Assembly (NCBI GenBank): GCA_030252795.1
Contig: CP127080.1
Coordinates: forward strand, 1,810,501-1,874,500
Length of the DNA stretch: 64,000 nt
DNA from: Porticoccaceae bacterium LTM1
GTDB lineage: Bacteria; Pseudomonadota; Gammaproteobacteria; Pseudomonadales; Porticoccaceae
Reading direction: 5' to 3'
Positions 7,479-16,362 of this stretch are shown here, piece by piece. The first letter of the stretch is position 1. Each line of letters opens with the position of its first letter. The notes below the pieces were generated by a model. It ran no database searches and had not been told where the DNA came from. It saw only the letters and a program-made list of their open reading frames with translations. The position numbers were made by a program, and so were the translations under genes.

Positions 7479-8870
7479 ATGAACATGAAAGAACAGACTC
7501 TGACGTCGCCCCAACCCACAATTACTGACATCCGTCACGGGATTCAGGATGTGTTTCGCGCGCTAGCCAGTCTTGCTGTATTGGCCATTTTGATCCTGAA
7601 AAGTGACAGCTCTTTGGGAATGGCCACAATTACATTGTGTATTGCCATTGCCAGTTATGCGTTGATTAGCCAGATAATCCTGAAGTTCTCCAAACCCGAA
7701 CACCGGGATATGACCTACCACATCAGTGGTGTTCTTGATTTCCTGATGATGGGCCTGTTTTTGGCCTACACCAACTTTTCGCTACTTCCAACCGGCCTGC
7801 TTCTTCTAATGAGCCTGCATTGCGCATTTAGCAGTGGTGGACTGCTGCGAGGCCTCGAAGCAGCAGCGGCACTCGCGACCGGTGCCGGCTTGTATGCCTT
7901 GCAATATAACCTCAATTTCGAGTCGGAGTTATCTGCAAATTACGGGCTGGTTGCTGCAGTTACATTTGGCCTCTACCTTTTTATCTCCAGCCTCTACTCC
8001 TATGGCAGCAGCCAGTTTTTGCGCCAGCAGATACAGAGCCTTAGCCAGCAAATGTTGCAACTGAAGCTTCGCACCTACAAACTCTCGAAATATCTGTCCC
8101 CTGCCCTGCGCAAGGAGATCCTGTCTGGCAAAGAGGTAAAACTGGAAACTCAACGCAAAAAATTGACGATTTTCTTTTCAGACATCAAAGGGTTCAGCGA
8201 ACTGGCTGAGGAAATGGAAGCGGAAGCACTGACTGCCCTGCTCAATAATTACCTGACCGAGATGTCTGACATCGCCCTGAAGTTTGGAGCCACCATCGAT
8301 AAATTTATCGGCGATGGCATGATGGTGTTTTTTGGTGACCCCAACAGCCGTGGCGCCAAGACCGACTGTGTAGCCTGTGTTTCCATGGCAATTGCCATGA
8401 AGAAGCACATGAAGGCACTGCAACTGCGCTGGGCCAACCAGGGCATTCAGAAACCCCTGGAAATTCGCATGGGTATCAACACCGGTTACTGCACTGTAGG
8501 TAACTTCGGTACAGAAAATCGCCTTGACTACACCCTCCTCGGAACCGAAGTAAACCTTGCCAGTCGCTTGGAATCTGCCGCCCAACCGGGTGAAATTCTG
8601 ATCTCGCACGAGTGCTACTCGCTGGTTAAGGATGTGATCGTCTGTGAGGATAAAGGCGAAATTAATGTGAAAGGTTACCAGCACCCGGTCAAAGTCTACT
8701 CCGCGCTGGACATGCGCAAGAATCTTGGCAAAGACCAGACCTACTTCGAACACGCAACCGACGGCTTTTCGGTCTATATGGATCTCGACAAGATCAATAA
8801 CTACGACAAAGATCGCATTCTGAAGTCACTGAAACAGGCAGCAATCAGGCTGGAAAAGCAGAAAATCTAA
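7479..8870 (+). CDS. Membrane-bound class III adenylate cyclase
   Basis: The 463-residue protein has about six membrane helices in residues 30-175, a linker helix (180-215) containing the YLSPALRKEI element often found before bacterial cyclase domains, and a class III catalytic domain (225-415). Metal ligands are Asp235 in FFSDIKGF and Asp279 in DKFIGDG. Lys275 and Asp350 (RLDYTLLG) form the pair that selects adenine, and Asn359/Arg363 (NLASRLE) are the transition-state residues. All are present, so it should make cAMP at the inner membrane as a homodimer. The signal sensed by the membrane part is unknown. ATG 7479 is followed by another ATG at 7485; either could be used. Confidence 0.92.
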   Translation: MNMKEQTLTSPQPTITDIRHGIQDVFRALASLAVLAILILKSDSSLGMATITLCIAIASYALISQIILKFSKPEHRDMTYHISGVLDFLMMGLFLAYTNFSLLPTGLLLLMSLHCAFSSGGLLRGLEAAAALATGAGLYALQYNLNFESELSANYGLVAAVTFGLYLFISSLYSYGSSQFLRQQIQSLSQQMLQLKLRTYKLSKYLSPALRKEILSGKEVKLETQRKKLTIFFSDIKGFSELAEEMEAEALTALLNNYLTEMSDIALKFGATIDKFIGDGMMVFFGDPNSRGAKTDCVACVSMAIAMKKHMKALQLRWANQGIQKPLEIRMGINTGYCTVGNFGTENRLDYTLLGTEVNLASRLESAAQPGEILISHECYSLVKDVIVCEDKGEINVKGYQHPVKVYSALDMRKNLGKDQTYFEHATDGFSVYMDLDKINNYDKDRILKSLKQAAIRLEKQKI

Positions 8871-8929
8871 CCCAGCCTGACTCCCCCCCCTTTTTATTAA
8901 TGAAGGGTTAATGACGAGTTACTGTCGAG

Positions 8930-9757
8930 TTACTGTCGAGACAAACGCCAGCTCGGTGGCTGGGTTTTGTGGGTACTACGCCAGGGATTAATATCCAGGC
9001 CGCCACGGCGAGTATAGCGAGCGTACACATCCAGCTGCTCTGGTGAACAACGCGCCATAATCTCGGTAAATACCCGCTCTACGCACTGCTCGTGAAAGTC
9101 CTGCTGCTCGCGAAATGACACGATGTATTTCAGCAGTCCTTCCCGACAAATTTTCGCACCGCGATATTGAATGTAAATGCTCGCCCAATCCGGCTGGCCG
9201 GTAACCGGGCAGTTTGATTTCAGCAGGTGACTGTGAAGAGTCTCTTCAACCAGCTCACCACCATCCGTGCACTTGAGAAAATCCGGGTTGGGTTTGTAGC
9301 AATCAATATCGGTATCGATATCATCGACACACTCGCCCTGCAGCTCAGCTACACCAGTGCGGCCATACTCGCTCAGGGTGAACAATCGCACTGCCACTTC
9401 CCCATTGGCGCATTCACTCAAATCTTTCTGAAGCAGACGGCGCACCTCACCCCAACTTTCAAAACGGGACTGATTGAATGAGTTCAGGTACAACTTGAAT
9501 GACTTTGACTCAATGATTGACTCACTGTCAGCTGGAACCACAAATTCAGCAATAGCCACTTGCGGTTTACCACGACTGTTCAACCAAGACAGTTCAAAGC
9601 CGGTCCACAGATCCGAACCGACAAACTGCTGCTCCCGCCCCTCAATACCCAGCTCGGCACGTCCAAGCGCCCTTGGGATCGGTGTAAGCAGACTTACATC
9701 ATATTGCGATACATATTCCGTCTGTTTACCTAGGTGTAACTTGGATAAATCTGTCAT
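8930..9757 (-). CDS. queF: NADPH-dependent 7-cyano-7-deazaguanine reductase QueF
   Basis: The 275-residue protein is of the long, two-domain type found in E. coli (282 residues). It reduces preQ0 to preQ1 with two NADPH in queuosine biosynthesis. Cys183 in SNCPVTGQPDW forms the thioimide with substrate, Asp190 is the acid/base, and ESKSFKLYLNSF is the QueF family motif. The last codons are part of an 11-bp tandem duplication (CTCGACAGTAA twice), which repeats the stop codon without changing the protein. It is separated from yadGH by 27 bp on the same strand and may be cotranscribed. Confidence 0.96.
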   Translation of the reverse strand: MTDLSKLHLGKQTEYVSQYDVSLLTPIPRALGRAELGIEGREQQFVGSDLWTGFELSWLNSRGKPQVAIAEFVVPADSESIIESKSFKLYLNSFNQSRFESWGEVRRLLQKDLSECANGEVAVRLFTLSEYGRTGVAELQGECVDDIDTDIDCYKPNPDFLKCTDGGELVEETLHSHLLKSNCPVTGQPDWASIYIQYRGAKICREGLLKYIVSFREQQDFHEQCVERVFTEIMARCSPEQLDVYARYTRRGGLDINPWRSTHKTQPPSWRLSRQ

Positions 9758-9784
9758 TACTTTTCTTGACTCTTTCCCTGCTCT

Positions 9785-10558
9785 TTAACTGCGCAACCGA
9801 GTGCCGTTTTCAAGCTGATACAACGCGACCCAGAACAGGCCGATACTGAAAATTATTACCATTACGAACGCCCAGGTTACGTCGATATCGGACACTCCGA
9901 GCACGCCATAACGGAACGCATTCACCATGTACAAGACCGGGTTTGCCATCGATACACCCTGCCAGAAGTTCGGCAGCAAACTTATTGAGTAAAACACTCC
10001 ACCCAGGTAAGTCAGCGGCGTCAGTACAAATGTCGGTATGATCGATATGTCATCAAAGTTACGAGCAAATACCGCATTGATAAAACCCGCCAGCGAAAAC
10101 ATGATCGACGTACAAAGTACAATACCTATGGTTACGCCCAAATGCGTCACCTGCAGGTCAGTAAAGAACAGCGACAGCAACGTCACAATAAAGCCCACCG
10201 ACAGGCCTCGAGCCACACCACCAACACAGAACCCCAGCAAGATAATGTAATGGGGAACCGGCGACACCAGCATCTCTTCGACACTGCGCTGGTACTTGGT
10301 ACTGAAGAACGATGACACCACATTGGAATACGAGTTGGTGATTACCGACATCATAATCAACCCGGGCACCACAAACTCCATATAGCTGAAACCGGCCATC
10401 TCGCCAATGCGCGGGCCAATTAATGTGCCAAAGATAATAAAGTAGAGACTAATGGTAATTGCCGGCGGCAACAGGGTTTGCATCCAGATGCGAGTAAACC
10501 GGCGAATCTCTTTGGTAACGATGGTTTGAAAAGCGATCCATTGAGCCTTGGCGTTCAT
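9785..10558 (-). CDS. yadH: ABC-2 type transporter permease (YadH-like)
   Basis: The 257-residue protein has six predicted membrane helices with the ABC-2 membrane layout: an amphipathic start (FQTIVTKEIRRFTRIWMQT), a long first helix pair, and the FVVPGLIMMSVI and SPVPHYIILLGFC segments. Together with the overlapping ATPase gene it forms an exporter like E. coli YadGH, whose substrate is unknown. Its start overlaps the last four bases of the ATPase gene (ATGA), so the pair is translationally coupled. Confidence 0.9.
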   Translation of the reverse strand: MNAKAQWIAFQTIVTKEIRRFTRIWMQTLLPPAITISLYFIIFGTLIGPRIGEMAGFSYMEFVVPGLIMMSVITNSYSNVVSSFFSTKYQRSVEEMLVSPVPHYIILLGFCVGGVARGLSVGFIVTLLSLFFTDLQVTHLGVTIGIVLCTSIMFSLAGFINAVFARNFDDISIIPTFVLTPLTYLGGVFYSISLLPNFWQGVSMANPVLYMVNAFRYGVLGVSDIDVTWAFVMVIIFSIGLFWVALYQLENGTRLRS

Positions 10559-11493
10559 TGTGCCGCCTCCTTACCACTGTTAGTCATCGACACAAACATC
10601 TCCTCAAGGCGATTGGCTTTGTTGCGCATACTCTGCACCTGAATGCCCTGCTCGCTCAGCGCTGAAAACACCGCATTGAGGGACTGCCCCTTTTCAATTT
10701 CCACTTCGATATGACAACCGTCATCTTCATTAACCAGTCGCGCCTGAAAACCGGGAATCTTCGGCAGCTCGACCAGCTGATCCGCCACATCGAGCACAAA
10801 CACCTCTTTATTCAACTGTCGCAACAGCGCTCTGATACTTGTGTTCTGTACGATTTTGCCATGGTCAATAATGGCGATATTGCGGCACAGACTCTCCGCC
10901 TCTTCCAGATAGTGGGTGGTCAGGATAATCGTGGTTCCGCTGGCATTCAGCTCGCGCAGAAACTCCCACATGGAACGGCGAAGCTCGATATCCACCCCTG
11001 CAGTCGGCTCATCCAGGATCAGCAGCCTGGGCTCGTGAATCATTGCGCGGGCAATCATCAGGCGACGCTTCATACCACCCGAGAGCATGCGTGAGACACT
11101 TTTACGCTTCTCCCACAGCCCCAGCAAACGCAGGTACTTCTCTGCCCGCTCGGCAGCCACAGAGGGCGACAGGCCAAAGTAACCGGCCTGATTAATCAGA
11201 ATGTCGTAAACCTTCTCGAACTGGTTGAAATTGAATTCCTGGGGTACGACACCGATGTGTTGCTTGGCCAGGGAGAAGTTCTCATCAATATCCTGACCAA
11301 AAATCTCCACCTTGCCGCTCGTTTTCCGCACCAGCGAACAGATGATTCCAATAGAGGTGGACTTACCTGCACCATTGGGTCCAAGCAACGCAAAAAAGTC
11401 GCCGGGCTGAACCTCCAGACTGATGCCCTTCAGCGCCTCAAAACCGTTACCGTACACCTTCTGCAAATCGGTAATCTTAAGAGCTGCCGTCAT
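10555..11493 (-). CDS. yadG: ABC transporter ATP-binding protein (YadG-like)
   Basis: This 312-residue ATPase has Walker A GPNGAGKST (residues ~38-46), signature SGGMKRR (~142), Walker B LLILDEPTAG (~160) and the switch His in LTTHYLEEAE. A C-terminal extension (~220-312) is typical of drug or polysaccharide exporter ATPases. It powers the YadH-like permease encoded immediately downstream. ATG 11493 is the only suitable start. The gene begins about 95 bp downstream of the tRNA terminator at 11588-11619 on the same strand. Confidence 0.92.
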   Translation of the reverse strand: MTAALKITDLQKVYGNGFEALKGISLEVQPGDFFALLGPNGAGKSTSIGIICSLVRKTSGKVEIFGQDIDENFSLAKQHIGVVPQEFNFNQFEKVYDILINQAGYFGLSPSVAAERAEKYLRLLGLWEKRKSVSRMLSGGMKRRLMIARAMIHEPRLLILDEPTAGVDIELRRSMWEFLRELNASGTTIILTTHYLEEAESLCRNIAIIDHGKIVQNTSIRALLRQLNKEVFVLDVADQLVELPKIPGFQARLVNEDDGCHIEVEIEKGQSLNAVFSALSEQGIQVQSMRNKANRLEEMFVSMTNSGKEAAQ

Positions 11494-11587
11494 TGAATTT
11501 GCCTTATTGTCATAGCGTTAAACACATCTTCCGATGCGATAAAGGGCGCAAAGTATAACGCACTCTGCGTGATGAATTCGGCAATGC

Positions 11588-11619
11588 AAAAAGGCGCAGA
11601 CCTTTCGATCTGCGCCTTT
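11588..11619 (-). terminator. Intrinsic terminator of the tRNA-Gly/Glu operon
   Basis: On the minus strand AAGGCGCAGA and TCTGCGCCTT form a 10-bp stem with an 8-base loop, followed by a run of T. It lies 8 bp after the CCA end of the last tRNA-Gly. Confidence 0.9.
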
Positions 11620-11627
11620 CTGGAATT

Positions 11628-11703
11628 TGGAGCGGGAAACGAGGTTCGAACTCGCGACCTCAACCTTGGCAAGGTTGCGCTCTACCAACTGAGCTATTCC
11701 CGC
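11628..11703 (-). tRNA. tRNA-Gly(GCC), copy 2 of the operon
   Basis: The 76-base gene has GCGGGAA/TTCCCGC acceptor pairing, encoded CCA and anticodon GCC within TTGCCAA. Its sequence is identical to the copy at 11836-11911. It is transcribed last in the Glu-Gly-Glu-Gly operon. Confidence 0.97.
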
Positions 11704-11704
11704 A

Positions 11705-11780
11705 TGGCATCCCGTAGGGGAGTCGAACCCCTGTTACCGCCGTGAAAGGGCGGTGTCCTAGGCCTCTAGACGAACGGGAC
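11705..11780 (-). tRNA. tRNA-Glu(TTC), copy 2 of the operon
   Basis: The 76-base gene starts GTCCCGT, ends in encoded CCA and carries anticodon TTC in CCTTTCAC; the T arm GGGGTTCGACTCCCC is standard. One base separates it from the following tRNA-Gly. It is identical to the copy at 11913-11988. Confidence 0.97.
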
Positions 11781-11835
11781 ACGGTGCTTATGCAAGCATC
11801 TTCGTTAGAGTTCAATGCCATCTCCAAAAGGAAAT

Positions 11836-11911
11836 TGGAGCGGGAAACGAGGTTCGAACTCGCGACCTCAACCTTGGCAAGGTTGCGCTCTACCAACTGA
11901 GCTATTCCCGC
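11836..11911 (-). tRNA. tRNA-Gly(GCC), copy 1 of the operon
   Basis: Identical to the gene at 11628-11703, offset by 208 bp. The Gly and Glu genes are separated by one base in both copies, so each pair must be released by RNase processing. Confidence 0.97.
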
Positions 11912-11912
11912 A

Positions 11913-11988
11913 TGGCATCCCGTAGGGGAGTCGAACCCCTGTTACCGCCGTGAAAGGGCGGTGTCCTAGGCCTCTAGACGAACGGGAC
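11913..11988 (-). tRNA. tRNA-Glu(TTC), copy 1 of the operon
   Basis: First gene of the tRNA operon, about 58 bp downstream of the promoter -10 box at 12047-12052. Same sequence and anticodon as the second copy. Confidence 0.97.
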
Positions 11989-12046
11989 ACTGAACTCTCT
12001 AATTTGATTCAACCGCGTTGGCGGCGTCATCAACGAAGAGGCGCGC

Positions 12047-12075
12047 ATTCTATGAACCAGACAAAAAGCTGTCAA
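12047..12075 (-). promoter_or_regulatory. Strong sigma-70 promoter of the tRNA-Glu/Gly operon
   Basis: Minus strand: consensus -35 TTGACA (12075-12070), 17-base spacer, -10 TAGAAT (12052-12047), then the discriminator GCGCGCC. A GC discriminator of this kind is the usual mark of stringent-controlled stable-RNA promoters. The rest of 11989-12270 holds no other feature I can identify apart from the upstream region of alaA. Confidence 0.85.
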
Positions 12076-12270
12076 CACTTTTCTGTAATAATTCACGATG
12101 TTTATCAACATCTTGCGCTCCTGCTTATTACTTATACAGGAATGTGCCCCCAAGCCAAGGATTTACCCAGGTACAAAGGTTCTAACTCTATGACACTTTG
12201 GAATTTCCATCTATTCCTGAGTTCGTTATAGCATGGCTTACTATTTTTGCCCCAAACAAACACAAACACT

Positions 12271-13491
12271 ATGACCAAGCCATCAATACCAAAATCCAAC
12301 AAACTGGCAAATGTCTGCTACGACATCCGTGGCCAGATACATGAGCACGCTCACCGGCTGGAAGAAGAAGGCTGCCGAATCCTGAAGCTGAATATCGGTA
12401 ACCCCGCCCCTTTTGGACTCTTTGCTCCCGATGAAATCATTCATGATGTAATCCACAACCTGCCCAAAGCACAGGGATATGGCCAATCCAAAGGCCTGTA
12501 CAGTGCCCGTAAAGCGATCATGCAGCGCTGCCAGCTCCAGGGAATAAAAGGGGTCACTGTCGATGATATCGTTATCGGTAACGGTGTCAGTGAAATGATT
12601 GTCATGGCGATGCAGGCGCTGCTGAATGACGGCGACGAGATCTTGATCCCCGCCCCAGACTACCCACTGTGGACGGCCGCTGTCTCACTGGCTGGCGGAA
12701 AGCCAGTTCACTACCTGTGTGATGAAGAAAATGGCTGGCAACCCAACCTGGAAGACATTAATAGCAAGATCACTGATCGCACTCGGGGCATTGTGGTTAT
12801 CAACCCCAACAACCCTACTGGAGCCGTATACAGTGAAGACGTTCTCGAAGACCTGGTGCAGATTGCTCGGGAAAGAGATTTGATTGTCTTTGCCGATGAA
12901 ATTTATGACCAGATTCTCTATGACGGTGCCGTACATACGCCCCTGGCAACACTGGCAACTGATATTGTCTGTCTCACTTTTAACGGTTTGTCCAAGACCC
13001 ACAGAATGGCGGGGTTTCGATCCGGCTGGTTGATTGTCAGTGGAGACCGGCAAAGAGCTAATGGTTATTTCTCCGGAATAGAAACACTGGCATCAATGCG
13101 CCTCTGTGCCAACGTACCGGCAATGTTTGCTGTTCAGACCGCTTTGGGGGGCTATCAAAGCATTGATGATCTGACAAAACCCGGAGGCAGGCTATATGAA
13201 CAACGTGAATTGGCCTGGCGAAAGCTAAACGATATTCCCGGTGTCAGCTGCGTAAAGCCTATGGGCGCTTTGTATCTTTTCCCGAGACTGGACCCCGATG
13301 TCTACCCAATAGAAAGCGATGAACAGCTGATACTCGACCTTTTGACACAGGAGCACATCCTGCTGGTGCAAGGTACGGCCTTCAACTGGCCAAAGCCAGA
13401 TCACTTTCGGATTGTTTTTTTGCCAACCGTGGAAGACTTATCAGAAGCCATTGACCGATTGGGCCAGTTCTTGGCGCGATATCGCAAATAG
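12271..13491 (+). CDS. alaA: Alanine aminotransferase AlaA (class I/II, PLP)
   Basis: The 406-residue protein matches E. coli AlaA from its first residues (KLANVCYDIRG, then LEEEGCRILKLNIGNPAPFG). It is a fold-type I PLP aminotransferase converting glutamate plus pyruvate to alanine. Visible landmarks are NPNNPTGAVYS, DEIYDQILYDG and the Schiff-base Lys in GLSKTHRMAGFRSGW. I chose ATG 12271, which aligns with E. coli; a TTG at 12247 would add eight residues. There is no clear Shine-Dalgarno sequence at either start. The gene is monocistronic and followed by a hairpin at 13523. Confidence 0.95.
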   Translation: MTKPSIPKSNKLANVCYDIRGQIHEHAHRLEEEGCRILKLNIGNPAPFGLFAPDEIIHDVIHNLPKAQGYGQSKGLYSARKAIMQRCQLQGIKGVTVDDIVIGNGVSEMIVMAMQALLNDGDEILIPAPDYPLWTAAVSLAGGKPVHYLCDEENGWQPNLEDINSKITDRTRGIVVINPNNPTGAVYSEDVLEDLVQIARERDLIVFADEIYDQILYDGAVHTPLATLATDIVCLTFNGLSKTHRMAGFRSGWLIVSGDRQRANGYFSGIETLASMRLCANVPAMFAVQTALGGYQSIDDLTKPGGRLYEQRELAWRKLNDIPGVSCVKPMGALYLFPRLDPDVYPIESDEQLILDLLTQEHILLVQGTAFNWPKPDHFRIVFLPTVEDLSEAIDRLGQFLARYRK

Positions 13492-13522
13492 CATCTCCCA
13501 GGGTCTGTTGCACACCAGAAAC

Positions 13523-13545
13523 GGTGACACATTAGTGTCACCTTT
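13523..13545 (+). terminator. Probable terminator after alaA
   Basis: GGTGACAC and GTGTCACC form a perfect 8-bp stem with loop ATTA, followed by TTTC. The T tract is short, so termination may be incomplete. Confidence 0.55.
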
Positions 13546-13627
13546 CAGTAATAGACTCCCGGCCGAAGTATTGAGGTACCAGTAATACTGTTGTATGTTT
13601 CCACTCTAACAAGGAGATGTAGTCGTT

Positions 13628-13780
13628 ATGCAGGACACTGATAAAAACAACGAAATTGACTTTCACGGCGCAGCTATTGTGGACTCAAATGGTCGTGAGT
13701 TGCCGATCACTGAAGAGATGGTTCAAACCGCCTGCTCAAGCCTGGATGAGCAGAAAGAGAGCGAAGATAAGGCTGCCTGA
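13628..13780 (+). CDS. PA1571-family small protein
   Basis: The 50-residue acidic protein has the family core FHGAAIVDSNGRELPITEEM followed by a helix with VQTACSSLDE. Pseudomonas PA1571 and relatives share the pattern (I/V)-D-x-x-G-R-E-(V/L)-P-I-T-E-E-M-(I/V)-Q. The function is not known. It has a good ribosome-binding site (AAGGAG, 8 bases before ATG 13628). It sits between alaA and the convergent pdxB; a CTGCCTG/CAGGCAG hairpin overlaps its stop and could serve as a weak bidirectional terminator. Confidence 0.8.
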   Translation: MQDTDKNNEIDFHGAAIVDSNGRELPITEEMVQTACSSLDEQKESEDKAA

Positions 13781-13802
13781 AACAGGCAGACCCGGTCAGC
13801 TG

Positions 13803-14909
13803 CTAACTCAATTCAAAGCCGAGCGCCTTAAGGCGCTTGCTGTCTTCTGTGCCAATGCCACCTGACAATCTGTAGCAGCTAAATTCATTGCGTTGGGGAT
13901 ACTCCTTTCTGAGCCGGTCAAAAACAACCGACCTGCCCTTCTCGTACCCCTGCAATGCAGAGCGCATACGGCTATCGTCCTGGCAAATGTTGTAAGCACC
14001 CAGAATCGCCTCACAGAAAGAGTCCGCTGTAAGCTCTGCTAATTCAGCACCCTCTTTCGGCTCATCGGCTTTCGCCCCATTCCACTTCCGAAATGCCTCG
14101 TAGACCATACGCGTTCCATTGGTTTTGCCCTGAACGCTATAGCCGGCGATGTGGGGTGTAGCAATTGCCACACAATCCATTAGTGCCTGCGGGACTTCCG
14201 GCTCAGCTTCCCATACATCCAGGACAATCTTGATATCGACACCTTGTTGCAAACACTGAAGTAAGGCTTCGTTATCAATCGCAGGGCCTCGGCCGGCATT
14301 GATCAATACAGTTCCGGGCTTTAATTGCGCTAGCTGCGATTCGGACAGCATGTGAAAGGTGGGATGCGGACCGTCTTTGGTAAGCGGCGTATGCATGGAG
14401 ATTACCGAGCAATCCAGAACTGTCTGCAAATCTGTCAAATCGGGATTATCTGCAGCAGTCAGGAATGGATCGTAGCAATGAACTCGCACACCAAGCTTTC
14501 GCAATCGCTTATGCAACCGGCCACCCACATTGCCACAGCCGATAATACCTACTGCCTGCTCACCAGAGAAAAGTGCCTGCCAATTTATTTCTACAGCACA
14601 GAGTGCGGAAAACACATAATCGACAACAGCGTTGGCATTGCAACCTGGCGCACTGGTGAATTCGATATCGCGCTCCTTCAAGTAGTCCGCGTCGACATGA
14701 TCTACGCCAATAGTTGCTGTGCCTACAAAGCCTACTCGACTACCTTCCAGCAGTTGGCGATTCACCTTGGTGATTGAGCGAACCAACAATGCATCAGCAT
14801 CCCGCAGGTCATCAGCCTGAATCTCCCGGCCCGGCAGGCAAACCACTTCACCGAAGCGACCAAACAATTCACGCACCAGTGGCATGTTTTCATCGGCTAC
14901 TATTTTCAT
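13803..14909 (-). CDS. pdxB: Erythronate-4-phosphate dehydrogenase PdxB
   Basis: The 368-residue protein oxidises 4-phosphoerythronate in the DXP-dependent pyridoxal phosphate pathway. It has the D-2-hydroxyacid dehydrogenase layout: catalytic domain from MKIVADENMPLV, Rossmann motif GIIGCGNVGGRL, INAGRGPAIDN with the conserved Arg, LDVWEAEP with the Glu, and the catalytic His in TPHIAGYS. The C-terminal PdxB dimerisation domain ends in GFELS. Start ATG 14909 overlaps the upstream exonuclease stop by four bases (ATGA). It is the last gene of the epmC-exonuclease-pdxB operon. Confidence 0.95.
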   Translation of the reverse strand: MKIVADENMPLVRELFGRFGEVVCLPGREIQADDLRDADALLVRSITKVNRQLLEGSRVGFVGTATIGVDHVDADYLKERDIEFTSAPGCNANAVVDYVFSALCAVEINWQALFSGEQAVGIIGCGNVGGRLHKRLRKLGVRVHCYDPFLTAADNPDLTDLQTVLDCSVISMHTPLTKDGPHPTFHMLSESQLAQLKPGTVLINAGRGPAIDNEALLQCLQQGVDIKIVLDVWEAEPEVPQALMDCVAIATPHIAGYSVQGKTNGTRMVYEAFRKWNGAKADEPKEGAELAELTADSFCEAILGAYNICQDDSRMRSALQGYEKGRSVVFDRLRKEYPQRNEFSCYRLSGGIGTEDSKRLKALGFELS

Positions 14910-15799
14910 GCAGACTTCAGCCCTTCCGCTCGTTTGATCAATCGACTTCCCAATCCCATACGCTGGCAAAATTCAGTAAACCCTGCCCTATCAATTCCGC
15001 GCCAAAGTAACTCGCCCACGCAAATCCCCAACGGGGCATCACAGCAAATTTTGGTAAGCTGGCGGGATAACAACAACTGATCCTGCCACGGCACTATCTT
15101 GTCAGCCAGAGTTTTTGCGCCTCGAACCTTTAAATTTGCGAGCTGATCCGGATCCTCAAGAATGGCATCAATTGAGGAATAATGACCAATGATTGCTGCC
15201 GCTGTTTTGGGGCCAATCCCCGGAACGCCAGCAATGTTATCAATGGCATCACCAACCAGCGCCAGATAATCCGCCAAACGACTCACCGGCACCTGAAAAT
15301 GCGCCTCCAGATCAGCTACTGTACGAGGCTCAGCACTGCCATAGTCCCACAGCACTTCACCTTCTGCGAGGAGTTGAGCCAAATCCTTGTCGCGGCTAAG
15401 CAGTGTTGGACAGAACCCTTCGCTGCGGGAAATCGACGCCAATGTGCCGACGATATCGTCCGCCTCGTACTCATCGCTGGCCAAAGAAGTTATACCCAGC
15501 AACTCCGCGACTTCCCGGCAGGCATTGAGCTGAAATGCCAGAGCCTCATCAGGTAGCACCCGGTTTGCCTTATAGTTCGGGCAGAGACGATGCCGAAAAC
15601 CACTGCCAAGACTTTCATCATAAGCAGCGGCCAGGTGTGTCGGGGACTCAGCCTCCAGAAGTTTCAGCAACCACAATGTATAGCCATAGACAGCATTGGT
15701 TGGATATCCACCCTCGCTGACCCAGTTATCCGGCAGCGCAAAGTAGCTTTTAAAAATATAGATGGATGCATCAATCAGGTAGATCGGACGAATACTCAC
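14906..15799 (-). CDS. 5'-3' exonuclease / flap endonuclease (Xni or PolA N-domain type)
   Basis: The 297-residue protein has the FEN fold: the N-terminal acidic motif LIDASIYIFKSY, YKANR, EADDIVGTLA, LLSRDKDLAQLL, GDAIDNIAGVPGIGPKTA (metal site followed by helix-three-turn-helix) and a C-terminal domain. It resembles the free-standing exonuclease domain of DNA polymerase I and E. coli ExoIX (Xni, 251 residues) but is longer. It probably removes 5' flaps or RNA primers. Start and stop each overlap a neighbouring gene by four bases, so it is tightly coupled to epmC and pdxB. The Xni name is uncertain, so no symbol is given. Confidence 0.88.
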   Translation of the reverse strand: MSIRPIYLIDASIYIFKSYFALPDNWVSEGGYPTNAVYGYTLWLLKLLEAESPTHLAAAYDESLGSGFRHRLCPNYKANRVLPDEALAFQLNACREVAELLGITSLASDEYEADDIVGTLASISRSEGFCPTLLSRDKDLAQLLAEGEVLWDYGSAEPRTVADLEAHFQVPVSRLADYLALVGDAIDNIAGVPGIGPKTAAAIIGHYSSIDAILEDPDQLANLKVRGAKTLADKIVPWQDQLLLSRQLTKICCDAPLGICVGELLWRGIDRAGFTEFCQRMGLGSRLIKRAEGLKSA

Positions 15800-16362
15800 A
15801 AACGCTCCCCGATATATCGATCCGGCAAACTGGTTTCACCACTACCAAAGAAATTTCGAAGGGCATCTGCCAACATTTTTGCCCTGGGAGGCAATCCCTG
15901 CTGACAGTAGTCCTGAGCCTGTTTAATTACAGCCTCGGCAAATCGCTCGCTGGATCCAGCTTCCTCGTCAATGGATTCACCCGACAGGTTATCCGCACTC
16001 AGGTGAAAACGGTGTCCGGCCGCTTCTGACAAGTGCCACTCAACCGCTTGAGGCTTTACCTCCACCGATTCAAAAGTACGCTGCTGTTCGGCACTGCGAC
16101 CATCCGGCTGGTACCAGTAACCAAAATCCAACAACTGGCGACGCGCTTCTCCGGCAATACACCAATGAGCGATTTCGTGAAAGGCACTGGAGATATAGTC
16201 TTCTCGAAAGTACAGGCGGTGATGTGGATACTGCTCAGTCGCAGGTTGATACAACGGTTCGTCTGCACCACCGATCAACTCGGTGTTGTAGCTGTCAAAG
16301 AAAGTGTCCCGGAAAATCGCTTGTAGCGTCTCTACGGTCAATAGTGTCTCAATGTGCGACAA
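15796..16362 (-). CDS. epmC: Elongation factor P hydroxylase EpmC (YfcM)
   Basis: This 188-residue protein matches YfcM: YFREDYISSAFHEIAHWCIAG with the metal-binding H62-E63-x-x-H66 motif, DFGYWYQPDGR and FESVEVKPQA. EpmC hydroxylates the beta-lysylated Lys of EF-P, the last modification step; epmA and epmB are not in this window. First gene of a three-gene operon with the exonuclease and pdxB. ATG 16362 is the natural start. Confidence 0.93.
   Translation of the reverse strand: MSHIETLLTVETLQAIFRDTFFDSYNTELIGGADEPLYQPATEQYPHHRLYFREDYISSAFHEIAHWCIAGEARRQLLDFGYWYQPDGRSAEQQRTFESVEVKPQAVEWHLSEAAGHRFHLSADNLSGESIDEEAGSSERFAEAVIKQAQDYCQQGLPPRAKMLADALRNFFGSGETSLPDRYIGERL

Noticed and set aside
8178-8753. 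191-codon frame on the minus strand
   Set aside because: It is the antisense of the adenylate cyclase catalytic domain, whose motifs are complete on the plus strand.
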